A DNA stretch of 64,000 nt, from positions 1-64,000 of the forward strand of contig DATLIX010000080.1 of the NCBI GenBank assembly GCA_035539215.1, given 5' to 3'. Below are positions 49,568 through 57,916 of this stretch, piece by piece. The translations under genes and the position numbers were made by a program. Every line of letters starts with the position of its first letter. The stretch's first letter is position 1. The DNA comes from Dongia_B sp035539215 (GTDB lineage Bacteria; Pseudomonadota; Alphaproteobacteria; Dongiales; Dongiaceae). Below the pieces are notes generated by a model. The model searched no databases. It was given only the letters and a program-made list of their open reading frames with translations, and was not told the DNA's origin.

Positions 49568-50449
49568 GTGGGAAACGAATCCGATTATTGCCTGATCGAG
49601 CTGAGCAAGGGCGACCGCGACCGCTACCTCGCGGTGCTGGCCGCGCCGCCGGCCCAGCGCGAGGCGCTGGCGGTGGTTGCCGCATTCAACCTGGAACTGG
49701 CGCGGGTAGCGGACACGGTTTCCGAGGAAATGCTGGGCTTCATCCGGCTGCAGTGGTGGCGCGAAGCGCTGGACGAAATCGAGCGGGGCGGGCCGGTGCG
49801 GCGCCATGCCGTGGTCTCGCCGCTGGCCGAAGTGCAGCGCGCCTACAACCTGCCGATCGCCTGGCTGCAGCAAATGGTGGCGGCGCGGGAAAGCGATTTT
49901 ACCGCCAATGCCGCGGCGCGCGAAGCGACCGGCTCCGGCACCGATCTTGCGGCGGTGGAGGATTATCTCGACGCGACGGGGGGCAATCTGATCCGCCTGT
50001 CCTTACGGATCGGCGGGCTCGACCCGCAGGATCCGCTGGTGGTGGAGGGCGGGCGCCTTGCCGGTATCGGCTACGGCCTGACCGGATTGATCCGTGCCTG
50101 CCTGTTCCATGCCCGGGACAAGCGCCTGATGCTGCCGCAGGCGGTGCTGCAGCGGCATGGTGTGAATCTCGACCATCTCTTCGACCTGCGGCGCGATCTC
50201 CAGCGCGAAGGGAAGCTGGCGGCCGCGATCGGCGAGCTGGCGGGCCATGCCGAACAGAAGCTGCTGGCCCTGCGCGATCTGCGCCCGCCGCGACGCGCGA
50301 TTCCGGCTTTGCTGCCGGCAAAGCTGGCGCTCCTGCAGCTGCAGCGCCTGCGGCGGCACCGCTACGATCTCTTCGACTACAGGGGCATCGAAGGCCGCCC
50401 GCTGGATATCTGGCGTCTGCTGCTGAGCCGCTATGCCGGGCGCATCTGA
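49568..50449 (+). CDS. phytoene/squalene-synthase-family protein resembling complex I assembly factor NDUFAF6
   Basis: 293 residues from GTG 49568, placed by the G7 run seven bases upstream; a TTG at 49562 is too close. The fold is squalene/phytoene synthase, but the Asp-rich substrate motifs are not evident. Instead it has the AFNLELARVADTVSEEMLGFIRLQWWREAL segment and RACLFHARDKRLMLPQAVLQRHGV, which strongly resemble human NDUFAF6. It is therefore more likely an assembly factor than a carotenoid enzyme. It is a forward-strand gene 3 kb downstream of the Mth938 (NDUFAF3-like) gene, with a block of reverse-strand genes between. Confidence 0.85.
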   Translation: MGNESDYCLIELSKGDRDRYLAVLAAPPAQREALAVVAAFNLELARVADTVSEEMLGFIRLQWWREALDEIERGGPVRRHAVVSPLAEVQRAYNLPIAWLQQMVAARESDFTANAAAREATGSGTDLAAVEDYLDATGGNLIRLSLRIGGLDPQDPLVVEGGRLAGIGYGLTGLIRACLFHARDKRLMLPQAVLQRHGVNLDHLFDLRRDLQREGKLAAAIGELAGHAEQKLLALRDLRPPRRAIPALLPAKLALLQLQRLRRHRYDLFDYRGIEGRPLDIWRLLLSRYAGRI

Positions 50450-50591
50450 AGAAGGGTGCAGATTATCTAATTGAACGGTCAGAATATTTCCTAAAGGGAA
50501 ACTTAGTTTACTAATATTTAATAACCGCTTGATACCCGTAGTCTCGCAATAAGAGTGAATGCGTCTCGAAACGCATCAGCGGGGAAGAATC

Positions 50592-52724
50592 ATGTCGGAC
50601 GTCAAAACAGGCGCCATTTCCATGCGCGCGTCGCTCAGCACCAAGATGGTGGTGTCACTGATCGTGGCTCTGCTGGTGGGACTGGCGGCAACCACCTATC
50701 TGATTTCCGTGAAAAGTGCGCGCACCACAGAGGACCTGTCGGTGCAATCGGGCAAGGAACTGGGCGCCCATATGGCCGCCGGGGTGCAGCGCGACATCAA
50801 TGTCGCCCTGCGGGTGACCGAGACCATGCGCGATGCCTTCGTCGGCCTCTACAGCAAGGGCATCAGGGACCGCGAGACCTATCTCGCCTTGCTGGAGAGT
50901 GCGGTCAAAGCCAATCAGCAATATGTCGCCGTGTGGACCGCCTGGGAACCCAATGCCTTCGACGGCAAGGACCAGGACTTCGCCAATGCCGACGGCAAGG
51001 CGACCTTCCCGGATGCCAAGGCCTATGACGCGACCGGCCGCTTCGTGCCCTATGTCTTCGCCAAGGATGGCGGCTTCGATGTGACGCCGTTGACCGACTA
51101 CGACAAGCCGGGGGCCGGCGACTATTATCTGCTGGCGCAGAAATCCGGCAAGCAACAGATCATCGAGCCCTATCCCTATGTGGTCGGCGACAAGACGGTC
51201 ATCATGACGAGCCTCGTCACGCCGATCATCATCGATGGCAAGGTGCTGGGCGTGGTCGGCCTTGATCTCGACCTCGCCGCCATCCAGAATCGGCTTGCCG
51301 AGATCAAGCCCTATGAGACCGGCGCCGTCTCGCTGATTTCGGCGCAAGGCAATTGGGCGGCCTATGCCGATTTGAAGCAGCTGATGAAGCCGATCGAGGC
51401 GCAGGAGCCGGATCTTGCCAAGGTCAAGGACGGCGTCACCAGGGGACAAGCCTTCGATTTTCCCGACTTCTCGGATACGCGAAAGATCGACCTGCTGCGG
51501 GTTTTCCAGCCGGTCGAGGTGGGCCAGACGGGAACGCCCTGGTCGGTGATGGTGGATCTGCCGGAAGACAAGATCCTGCAGCCGTCCCGTGACCTGACGC
51601 TTTACACGGTGGTGGCGTCGGCCCTGCTGGTGATCGCCTTGTCGGTGATCATTTTCGTGCTGATGCGCCTGCAGGTGGCGACGCCGTTACGTCGCTTGAC
51701 GGCGACCGTCGACACGCTGGCCGGCGGCGATACCGCGGTCGACGTACCCTCGACCCAGCGGCGCGACGAGCTCGGCGTCATGGCGCGGGCGATCAACATT
51801 TTCCGCGAAAAGCTGATTGAGGTCGACGAACTGCGCCATCAGCGCGCGGAAGCCGAGAAGGTTGCCGCACTGGAAAAGAAGCAGATGATGCAGACCCTCG
51901 CGGACGGCTTCGAGCAGAGCGTGAAAAGCATCGTCGATGCGGTCTCGGCGGCGGCGAACCATCTGCAGTCGAATGCCCAGAGCATGGCGGGTGTCGCCGA
52001 ATCCAGCAGCCATCAGGCGGGGGCGGTGGCCGCGGCAGCCAACGAAGCCTCGGCCAGCGTGACGACGGTGGCCACTGCGGCGGAGGAACTGTCCGCCTCC
52101 ATTGCCGAGATCACGCGGCAGATGACCGAAAGTGCCTCATCGACGCGACAGGCGGTGAGCGAGGTCGGGCGCATGGGCGATACGATCGAAAGCCTGAACG
52201 GTGCTGCCGACAAGATCGGCGGTATCGTGCAGATCATCAACGAGATCGCCAGCCAGACCAATCTCCTGGCGCTCAATGCCACGATCGAGGCGGCCCGCGC
52301 CGGCGATGCGGGCAAGGGCTTCGCGGTGGTGGCGAGCGAAGTCAAGACCCTGGCGACGCAGACCGCGCGGGCGACCGACGAGATCGCCTCGCAGATCGAC
52401 AGCATGCAGTCGATCACCCGCGACGCCGTCTCGACGGTCGGCATGATCAGCACCACCATCGACCGGGTGAACGAGATCGCCAGCGCCATTGCGGCGGCGG
52501 TGGAGGAGCAGTCGGCGGCAACGCGCGAAATCTCCAACAATGCACAGCAGGCGGCAAGCGGCACCAACGAGGTCAACAGCAATATCAACGGTGTTTCGAC
52601 GGCGGTCCAAGAGGCCGGCCATGCTTCCGGCATAGTGCTGAACGCCGCCAATCAGCTATCGACCGACGCCGTCAAATTACGGCACGAGGTCGATACCTTC
52701 ATCGCCAAGATCCGCGCCGGCTGA
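50592..52724 (+). CDS. methyl-accepting chemotaxis protein with periplasmic Cache sensor
   Basis: 710 residues from ATG 50592 behind GGGGAAG. First helix KMVVSLIVALLVGLAATTYLI, a periplasmic dCache-type ligand domain (about 50-330; YVAVWTAWEPNAFDGKD, GDYYLLAQKSGKQQIIEPYPY, GVVGLDLDLAAIQNRLAEI), second helix LYTVVASALLVIALSVIIFVLM, HAMP domain (ATPLRRLTATVDTLAGGDTAV), and the signalling domain with ASQTNLLALNATIEAARAG. The Cache type usually binds amino acids, organic acids or amines. The upstream 100 bp are unusually AT-rich, consistent with a regulated promoter. Confidence 0.93.
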   Translation: MSDVKTGAISMRASLSTKMVVSLIVALLVGLAATTYLISVKSARTTEDLSVQSGKELGAHMAAGVQRDINVALRVTETMRDAFVGLYSKGIRDRETYLALLESAVKANQQYVAVWTAWEPNAFDGKDQDFANADGKATFPDAKAYDATGRFVPYVFAKDGGFDVTPLTDYDKPGAGDYYLLAQKSGKQQIIEPYPYVVGDKTVIMTSLVTPIIIDGKVLGVVGLDLDLAAIQNRLAEIKPYETGAVSLISAQGNWAAYADLKQLMKPIEAQEPDLAKVKDGVTRGQAFDFPDFSDTRKIDLLRVFQPVEVGQTGTPWSVMVDLPEDKILQPSRDLTLYTVVASALLVIALSVIIFVLMRLQVATPLRRLTATVDTLAGGDTAVDVPSTQRRDELGVMARAINIFREKLIEVDELRHQRAEAEKVAALEKKQMMQTLADGFEQSVKSIVDAVSAAANHLQSNAQSMAGVAESSSHQAGAVAAAANEASASVTTVATAAEELSASIAEITRQMTESASSTRQAVSEVGRMGDTIESLNGAADKIGGIVQIINEIASQTNLLALNATIEAARAGDAGKGFAVVASEVKTLATQTARATDEIASQIDSMQSITRDAVSTVGMISTTIDRVNEIASAIAAAVEEQSAATREISNNAQQAASGTNEVNSNINGVSTAVQEAGHASGIVLNAANQLSTDAVKLRHEVDTFIAKIRAG

Positions 52725-52771
52725 CGACCTGTGCCTTGCCGGGGCGCCGGCCTATGCGGCCTCTCCGGGCC

Positions 52772-53581
52772 TCAATAGGCCGTCTCGGCGCTGTAGACGA
52801 GGTCGCGGCGGTCGCGCAGCGCATTCAGCGCGTGTCTGCGCTCCGTGCCGGTTTCCGGCCGCAGCACGTAGCGGCCGCTGCTGTCCGGCCCATCGACCAC
52901 CCGCAGCTGCAGCTCGCGCAACAGGACGGCGATATCGCCGGCGCTGGCCGATGGCCGGAAGACGACATCGAGATCGGCCTCGGTCGCGGTCAGCAGGAGG
53001 GCGGGGCTGAGCGGCCGTCCCAGCAACAGTTCCGCGCGCTGGTAGAGCCAGACCACGGCCGTAGCCTGCAGGGCGATGATGATGGCAGCCAGCAGCAGGC
53101 CGAGGATCAATTGCCGATGCCGCTTGCGGGCCGCTTCCGGCGAGAGCTCGAAGGGGATGCCGAAACGTTCGCGGCGCTGGTCGAGCCGCTCCAGCAGCCG
53201 GCGCAACTGCGCCTGATCCAGCGTGGTCGCCAGCTCCGCATCCATGTTCGCTTGCAATTGCTGGCGCAGGGCATCGGCGAAACTCTGCCCTGCGGCAGAC
53301 CGCACGGCGGTGTTGGTCCGGGTTTCCTTGACCGGGATTGCCGAGACTTCCGGGATTGCGGGGACTTCCTTGGCCCGGGTTTCCTTAGCCTGGATTTCCT
53401 CGGGGATCTCCGCCGCCGGGCGCGCATTGCCGCCGGGCGGGCCGGCCGGCTCACCCGTCAAGCCTTCGCCCGGATCACCACCTGGACCGGCTTTATCCTC
53501 GGATCCCGGCCGGCGGCTCCGGTTGTCGCCGGGCTGCCGCAAGCCAGCCAGATAAAAGTTGATGCGATCGGCGTTTCTCAT
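52772..53581 (-). CDS. single-pass membrane protein with Pro-rich region and anti-sigma-like C-terminal domain
   Basis: About 269 residues from ATG 53581 (alternative 53608). A polar, Pro/Gly/Glu-rich N-terminal half (about 20-95) contains imperfect repeats (ETRAKEVPAIPEVSAIPVKETRT region). A helical segment (SFADALRQQLQANMDAELATT) is followed by one membrane helix (LILGLLLAAIIIALQATAVVWLY). The C-terminal DLDVVFRPSASAGDIAVLLRELQLRVVDGPDSSGRYVLRP resembles the small alpha/beta domain at the end of many anti-sigma-like and protease-propeptide proteins. No sigma gene adjoins it. Function unknown; convergent with the Cache chemoreceptor. Confidence 0.75.
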   Translation of the reverse strand: MRNADRINFYLAGLRQPGDNRSRRPGSEDKAGPGGDPGEGLTGEPAGPPGGNARPAAEIPEEIQAKETRAKEVPAIPEVSAIPVKETRTNTAVRSAAGQSFADALRQQLQANMDAELATTLDQAQLRRLLERLDQRRERFGIPFELSPEAARKRHRQLILGLLLAAIIIALQATAVVWLYQRAELLLGRPLSPALLLTATEADLDVVFRPSASAGDIAVLLRELQLRVVDGPDSSGRYVLRPETGTERRHALNALRDRRDLVYSAETAY

Positions 53582-53767
53582 CGCGGCGATCCCGTTCGAT
53601 ACCCCCATACCGTCGCCGTTGCGGCGCCATTGCCGGCCAGTCTATCAGTGCTGCCCCAGCGGATGGAAGTGATGGCAGAAAATGCTTTTTTCATGTCATT
53701 GCTGCCATGCCACTTCTGCTGCAGGATGTCTGGCTGCATGAATCGGAACGACAGGGAAGGTAAGCCG

Positions 53768-54784
53768 ATGGCCAGGAACAGGAGGATGAAAGGCGCCGTA
53801 CCGGCCGGGCTGGTGACCCGTAAGATCCGCATGCTGGTCTATGCGGATGCCCATCTTCTCGATATCGCCGGGCCGATATCGTTGTTCGCCACTGCCAATG
53901 AGTTTATCGGTGGGCCGGCCTATGATGTCGCCTTGATGGCGCCCCGCGCCGGCCTCTTTCGCAGCACGGGCGGCATCGAATTGATGGCGACGGCCTCGCT
54001 CGGCCGCGCGATTGCCGATCTCGATACCTTGCTCATCGCTGGCGGCGCCGGGGTCGACGATGTCCTGTCGGATCGGCACCTGATCCGCTGGCTGCAACGC
54101 CAGGCGGCGGCGGCCCGGCGGGTCGCCTCGGTCTGCAGCGGCGCGCTGCTGCTGGCCGAAGCCGGGTTGCTTGATGGCCGGCGCGCCGTCACCCATTGGG
54201 AGCGCTGTGCGCCGATGGCGGCGGCCTATCCGGCCGTGCGGGTGGAGCGCGACCCGATTTTCCTGCGCGATGGAAAATTCTATACCTCCGCCGGCATCAC
54301 CGCCGGCATGGATCTCGCGCTGGCGTTGATCGAAGAGGATCACGGGGTGGAAATCGCCCAGGCGCTGGCGCGGGAATTCGTGCTCTATATGCGCCGCAGC
54401 GGCGGCCAGGCGCAGTTCAGCCCGGCCCTTCAAGCCCAGGAGACGGCGCCCGGCAAGATCAAGGCACTGCAGGAATGGGTGCTGCAGCATCTCGAAGACG
54501 ATCTCTCGGTTGACGTGCTCGCGGCCCGCTGTGCCATGAGCCCGCGCCATTTCGCGCGCCGCTTCGTCGCCGATACCGGCATGACGCCCGCCGCTTTCGT
54601 CGCCGCGGCACGGCTCGATGCGGCACGCCAGGCCCTGGCGGCCGGCGGGGAGAGCATCGACCGCATCGCCCATCGCTTCGGCTTCGGCACGGCCGAGCGC
54701 CTGCGGCGCACCTTCCAGCGGCACCTCGCCGTCACGCCGAGCCAGTTCCGCCAGCATTTTCAGGTCGGCGCCGCCGCGGCCTGA
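53768..54784 (+). CDS. GlxA-family transcriptional regulator (DJ-1-like domain + AraC HTH)
   Basis: 338 residues from ATG 53768 (GGAAGG upstream). The N-terminal half is a DJ-1/PfpI-like domain (RKIRMLVYADAHLLDIAGPISLFATA, ASVCSGALLLAEAGLLDGRRAVTHW). The C-terminal half is an AraC-type double HTH (LSVDVLAARCAMSPRHFARRFVADTGMTPAAFV, IDRIAHRFGFGTAERLRRTFQ). Such proteins activate nearby genes in response to amines, amino acids or choline derivatives. The next gene encodes a stand-alone DJ-1-superfamily enzyme, its probable target or partner. Confidence 0.9.
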   Translation: MARNRRMKGAVPAGLVTRKIRMLVYADAHLLDIAGPISLFATANEFIGGPAYDVALMAPRAGLFRSTGGIELMATASLGRAIADLDTLLIAGGAGVDDVLSDRHLIRWLQRQAAAARRVASVCSGALLLAEAGLLDGRRAVTHWERCAPMAAAYPAVRVERDPIFLRDGKFYTSAGITAGMDLALALIEEDHGVEIAQALAREFVLYMRRSGGQAQFSPALQAQETAPGKIKALQEWVLQHLEDDLSVDVLAARCAMSPRHFARRFVADTGMTPAAFVAAARLDAARQALAAGGESIDRIAHRFGFGTAERLRRTFQRHLAVTPSQFRQHFQVGAAAA

Positions 54785-54838
54785 CGGCCGGCCGATGTCG
54801 CCATCCGGTATCGATTTCAGCGCAGCGAAGGAGCGATC

Positions 54839-55474
54839 ATGCCCAGTCAGATGCCCCCCGATCAGATGACTCCCGATTGCGACAGGCCGCGTGCGGTCGC
54901 GATCCTCTTGTTTCCCGAGGTCGAGGTTCTCGATTTCGCCGGGCCGTTCGAGGTCTTCTCGATGGCGGCGCAACTGACCGAGCCCTCGGCTTTCCAGGTA
55001 TTCACCGTTGCCTCGGCGCCGGTGCTGACGGTGGGAGGCTTGCGGGTAACGCCCGGCCATGACTTCGATAGCTGCCCACAGGCGGATATCCTGCTACTGC
55101 CCGGCGGCATTGGCAGCCGCCGGGCGGTGGGCGATCAGCGCCTGCTCGACTGGGTTGCGCTCCAGGCACAAGGGGCCGAGGTGGTCGCCAGCATCTGCAC
55201 CGGCGCCCTGCTGCTGGGGCGGCTCGGCCTGCTCGACGGCTTGCGCGCCACCACCCATTGGGGAGCGCTAGACCTCCTCGGCGAGATCGCGCCGAAAGCC
55301 GAGATCGTCCCTAACAGCCGCTATATCGATAACGGCCGCATCCTTACCTCGGCCGGAATCTCCGCCGGTATTGACATGTCGCTGCACCTGGTGGCCCGGC
55401 TCTGCGGCGAGGAGATGGCAGTGATGGTGGCGCGGCAGATGGAGTATGACGGCCGCTGGCGACAGGCGGCGTGA
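54839..55474 (+). CDS. DJ-1/PfpI-family protein (isonitrile-hydratase-like)
   Basis: 211 residues with GAAGGAG before the ATG. DJ-1 superfamily: RAVAILLFPEVEVLDFAGPFEVF at the start, ILLLPGGIGSRRAVG, nucleophile elbow ASICTGALLLG with Cys120, and the ATTHWGALDLL segment. The closest group is the isonitrile hydratase / transcription-regulator-like ThiJ branch. It lies 54 bp after the GlxA-type gene, which carries the same fold at its N-terminus, so the two may sense or process the same compound. Substrate unknown. Confidence 0.88.
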   Translation: MPSQMPPDQMTPDCDRPRAVAILLFPEVEVLDFAGPFEVFSMAAQLTEPSAFQVFTVASAPVLTVGGLRVTPGHDFDSCPQADILLLPGGIGSRRAVGDQRLLDWVALQAQGAEVVASICTGALLLGRLGLLDGLRATTHWGALDLLGEIAPKAEIVPNSRYIDNGRILTSAGISAGIDMSLHLVARLCGEEMAVMVARQMEYDGRWRQAA

Positions 55475-55507
55475 GACGAGCGTCGCCGCGCCAATGCGGT
55501 CGCGCGG

Positions 55508-57628
55508 TCAGGCGACCGAGGCGGCGATCGTCGATGGCGTGGCGGCCGATTGGACGGGCGTCACGTCGCCGGCCATCGCCGGCGCGCCGGCGCGCTCTTC
55601 ATCCTGCAGCGCATAGATGGTGACCTCGCCCGTCCGGCCCTTGACCTGGACGACATCGAGATTGCGGCAATGAAAGCCAGGTGCCGCCTGATGCGTCGCC
55701 TCGGTGATGATGATATCGACGGTATAGAATTTGGTCAGCCCCTCGACCCGCGAGGCGAGGTTGACGTTGTCGCCCATGACGGAATAGTTGAGGCGCTGCT
55801 GCGAGCCGAGATTACCGACGCAGCAGACACCGGTATTGATGCCGATGCCGATCCGCAGCTGGACGGGTTCCGGCGGGACCATCGGTATTTCCCCTTCCAG
55901 CAGCAGGAGCTGCTCCGCGTCGCGTGCGGCTTGGTGCTCCTCCCGCAATTCGGTATTCAGCTGCACCAGGCGCTGCCGCATGGAAAGGGCTGCACGGCAG
56001 GCGTTTCGTGCGTGATCGGGATCATCCAGCGGCGCATTCCAGAAGGCCATCAGGCTGTCGCCGATATATTTGTCGATGGTGCCGTCATGGTCGAGAACGG
56101 CGGCGGTCATGACGGTAAGGAAGCGGTTGATGAGATGCGTGAGGTGCTGCGCATCGAGACCTTCGGCGATCGTGGTGAAGCCGCGAATATCCATGAAAAG
56201 GATGGTGACGTCGCGCATCTCGCCGCCCAGTTTCAGATGGCTGGGATCGGCCGCCAGGCGCTCCACCAGCGCCGGAGCCAAATAGTGCGAAAAGGCATGG
56301 CGCACATGGCGCCGTTCCATTTCCGCCTTCAGATAGCCCATCAGCGAGCCGCTGAGATAGACCAGCAGGGCCGAAATCGACGGATAGATCGGATCGAACA
56401 GCCAGCCGTGGCGGATATATTGGAATATCCCGAGGGCGAGGCCGACGCTGACGCAGATGGCGCCGGCAATGGCGCAGCCGATCGGCCCCAGTTTCGGCAG
56501 AAGAAGCAGCATGCCCACGCCGAGCCCGGCGAGGAATACCAGCTCGACGACATCCGCCCAATAAGGCCGCTGCAGGTATTTTCCCGTGAGAATCTGCTCC
56601 ACGACCTCGGCATGCAGTTCGACACCGGGAATGGCGGGATCCAGCGGCGTCGCACGCTGGTCCTTGAGACCGAGGGCGCTGGTGCCGATGAAGACGATCA
56701 TGCCGCGCAGGTCGACGGGTTCCTGGTCGAGGATGCGCCAGGCGGGAACCAGGCGTTGCTGCACATGGCCGGTGTCATAGAGCCATACCTGGCCATTGCG
56801 ATCCGTCGGAACGGCAAAAGCGCCGATGCGTACCTGATCGATGCCGACATAGCGTCCAAAGGAATGCAGGCCCTGTGCGCCGGATGCCTTTACCACATAG
56901 GTTGAGGCCCCCTGCGCCACGCGCAGAGCCTCGGCGGAGAGGCTGGGATAAAGCTTGCCATCGTATTGCATGATCATCGGCACGCGCCGCGTCACGCCGT
57001 CGCGATCGGGGCGCGCATTGATCAGGCCGCTGCCCTGGGCGGCGTCATCGAAGATCTGCAGGCCGGGCACGGCGCCGGAATAGCCGAGGGCGAATTGGCG
57101 CGCATCGGTGCCGTTGACGGCCATCCCGGCTTTGCGCGGCGGGACTTGCTGGCTGGTCTCCGACGTCAGGACGAAGCCTGTGACGACGGGAGCCGATTTC
57201 ATCGCCGCCGCCAGCTCCTCGTCGGGATCCGGCAGGCTCGCAAGGATGTCGTGCAGTTCGGCGGATTTGTCGCCCGCCTTCCATAGCCGCTGCATCGCCA
57301 GTGGCGCGGTACGGTCGGGCTCGGCGAAGACGATATCAAGGGCGATGGCGGCGACGCCGTGTTTGCGAAGATTGTCGATCAGCCGCGCCACCAGGGCGCG
57401 CGGCCAGGGCCACTGGCCGTATTTTGCCAGCGTCATCTCATCAATATCGATGACGCGCACCGGGGTGTCTATGTAGTGACGTGGTGCGGCACGCTGGAAT
57501 AGATCGAAGATCTGCAGGCGCATGTCGCGCAGCACGCCCGGATCATAGATACGGAACGCCACCATGCCGACCAGGATGACGGCGGGCAGGATCCGTTGGA
57601 CGGACACGCGCTGGATGGAAATACGCAT
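55508..57628 (-). CDS. CHASE2-domain adenylate/guanylate cyclase
   Basis: 706 residues. An N-terminal helix is followed by the extracytoplasmic CHASE2 sensor (about 40-330; VIDIDEMTLAKYGQWPWPRALVARLIDNL, AIALDIVFAEPDRTAP, GMIVFIGTSALGLKDQRATPLD), three membrane helices (about 345-430) and a class III cyclase domain (VTILFMDIRGFTTIAEGLDAQ, GTIDKYIGDSLMAFWNAPLDDPDHA, GINTGVCCVGNLGS). It makes cAMP or cGMP in response to an outside signal. GAGAGG precedes the start. The divergent neighbour is a secreted FecR-domain protein, a recurrent partner of CHASE2 cyclases. Confidence 0.92.
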   Translation of the reverse strand: MRISIQRVSVQRILPAVILVGMVAFRIYDPGVLRDMRLQIFDLFQRAAPRHYIDTPVRVIDIDEMTLAKYGQWPWPRALVARLIDNLRKHGVAAIALDIVFAEPDRTAPLAMQRLWKAGDKSAELHDILASLPDPDEELAAAMKSAPVVTGFVLTSETSQQVPPRKAGMAVNGTDARQFALGYSGAVPGLQIFDDAAQGSGLINARPDRDGVTRRVPMIMQYDGKLYPSLSAEALRVAQGASTYVVKASGAQGLHSFGRYVGIDQVRIGAFAVPTDRNGQVWLYDTGHVQQRLVPAWRILDQEPVDLRGMIVFIGTSALGLKDQRATPLDPAIPGVELHAEVVEQILTGKYLQRPYWADVVELVFLAGLGVGMLLLLPKLGPIGCAIAGAICVSVGLALGIFQYIRHGWLFDPIYPSISALLVYLSGSLMGYLKAEMERRHVRHAFSHYLAPALVERLAADPSHLKLGGEMRDVTILFMDIRGFTTIAEGLDAQHLTHLINRFLTVMTAAVLDHDGTIDKYIGDSLMAFWNAPLDDPDHARNACRAALSMRQRLVQLNTELREEHQAARDAEQLLLLEGEIPMVPPEPVQLRIGIGINTGVCCVGNLGSQQRLNYSVMGDNVNLASRVEGLTKFYTVDIIITEATHQAAPGFHCRNLDVVQVKGRTGEVTIYALQDEERAGAPAMAGDVTPVQSAATPSTIAASVA

Positions 57629-57916
57629 TCAAGCCTCTCGGAAAGCGGCCGATCCGGCTTTCCCTTGACGAGGATAGCCGTCCCGTCGCGGATGTATAGT
57701 GGAATGGCTTTTCTCCGTCGTTTTGTTAAAGACGACTATAAATTGTTGTTCGGTCTTGATGAACTGAGTGTCATTTTTATTAATATTAAGGCTGGTGGGC
57801 ATAACTGTGGCTCCGCTGCATCGCATGTATTGATTCTGCTGCAATGCACCAGGAGTCGTTGACAACCAATAGGCGCGGTGAAAGAAATAGATGACGACCT
57901 GGGGGAGGGTTGTGCG
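57629..57916. promoter_or_regulatory. AT-rich divergent promoter region, cyclase / FecR-domain gene
   Basis: 288 bp with a markedly AT-rich core (about 57716-57800, including CATTTTTATTAATATTAAGG), unlike the surrounding GC-rich sequence. It should hold promoters for both divergent genes; no strong operator palindrome was found. Confidence 0.5.

Noticed and set aside
52736..53767. Leftward extension of the GlxA regulator frame
   Set aside because: It is the open mirror of the reverse-strand membrane-protein gene; the GlxA product has a good start and ribosome site at 53768.
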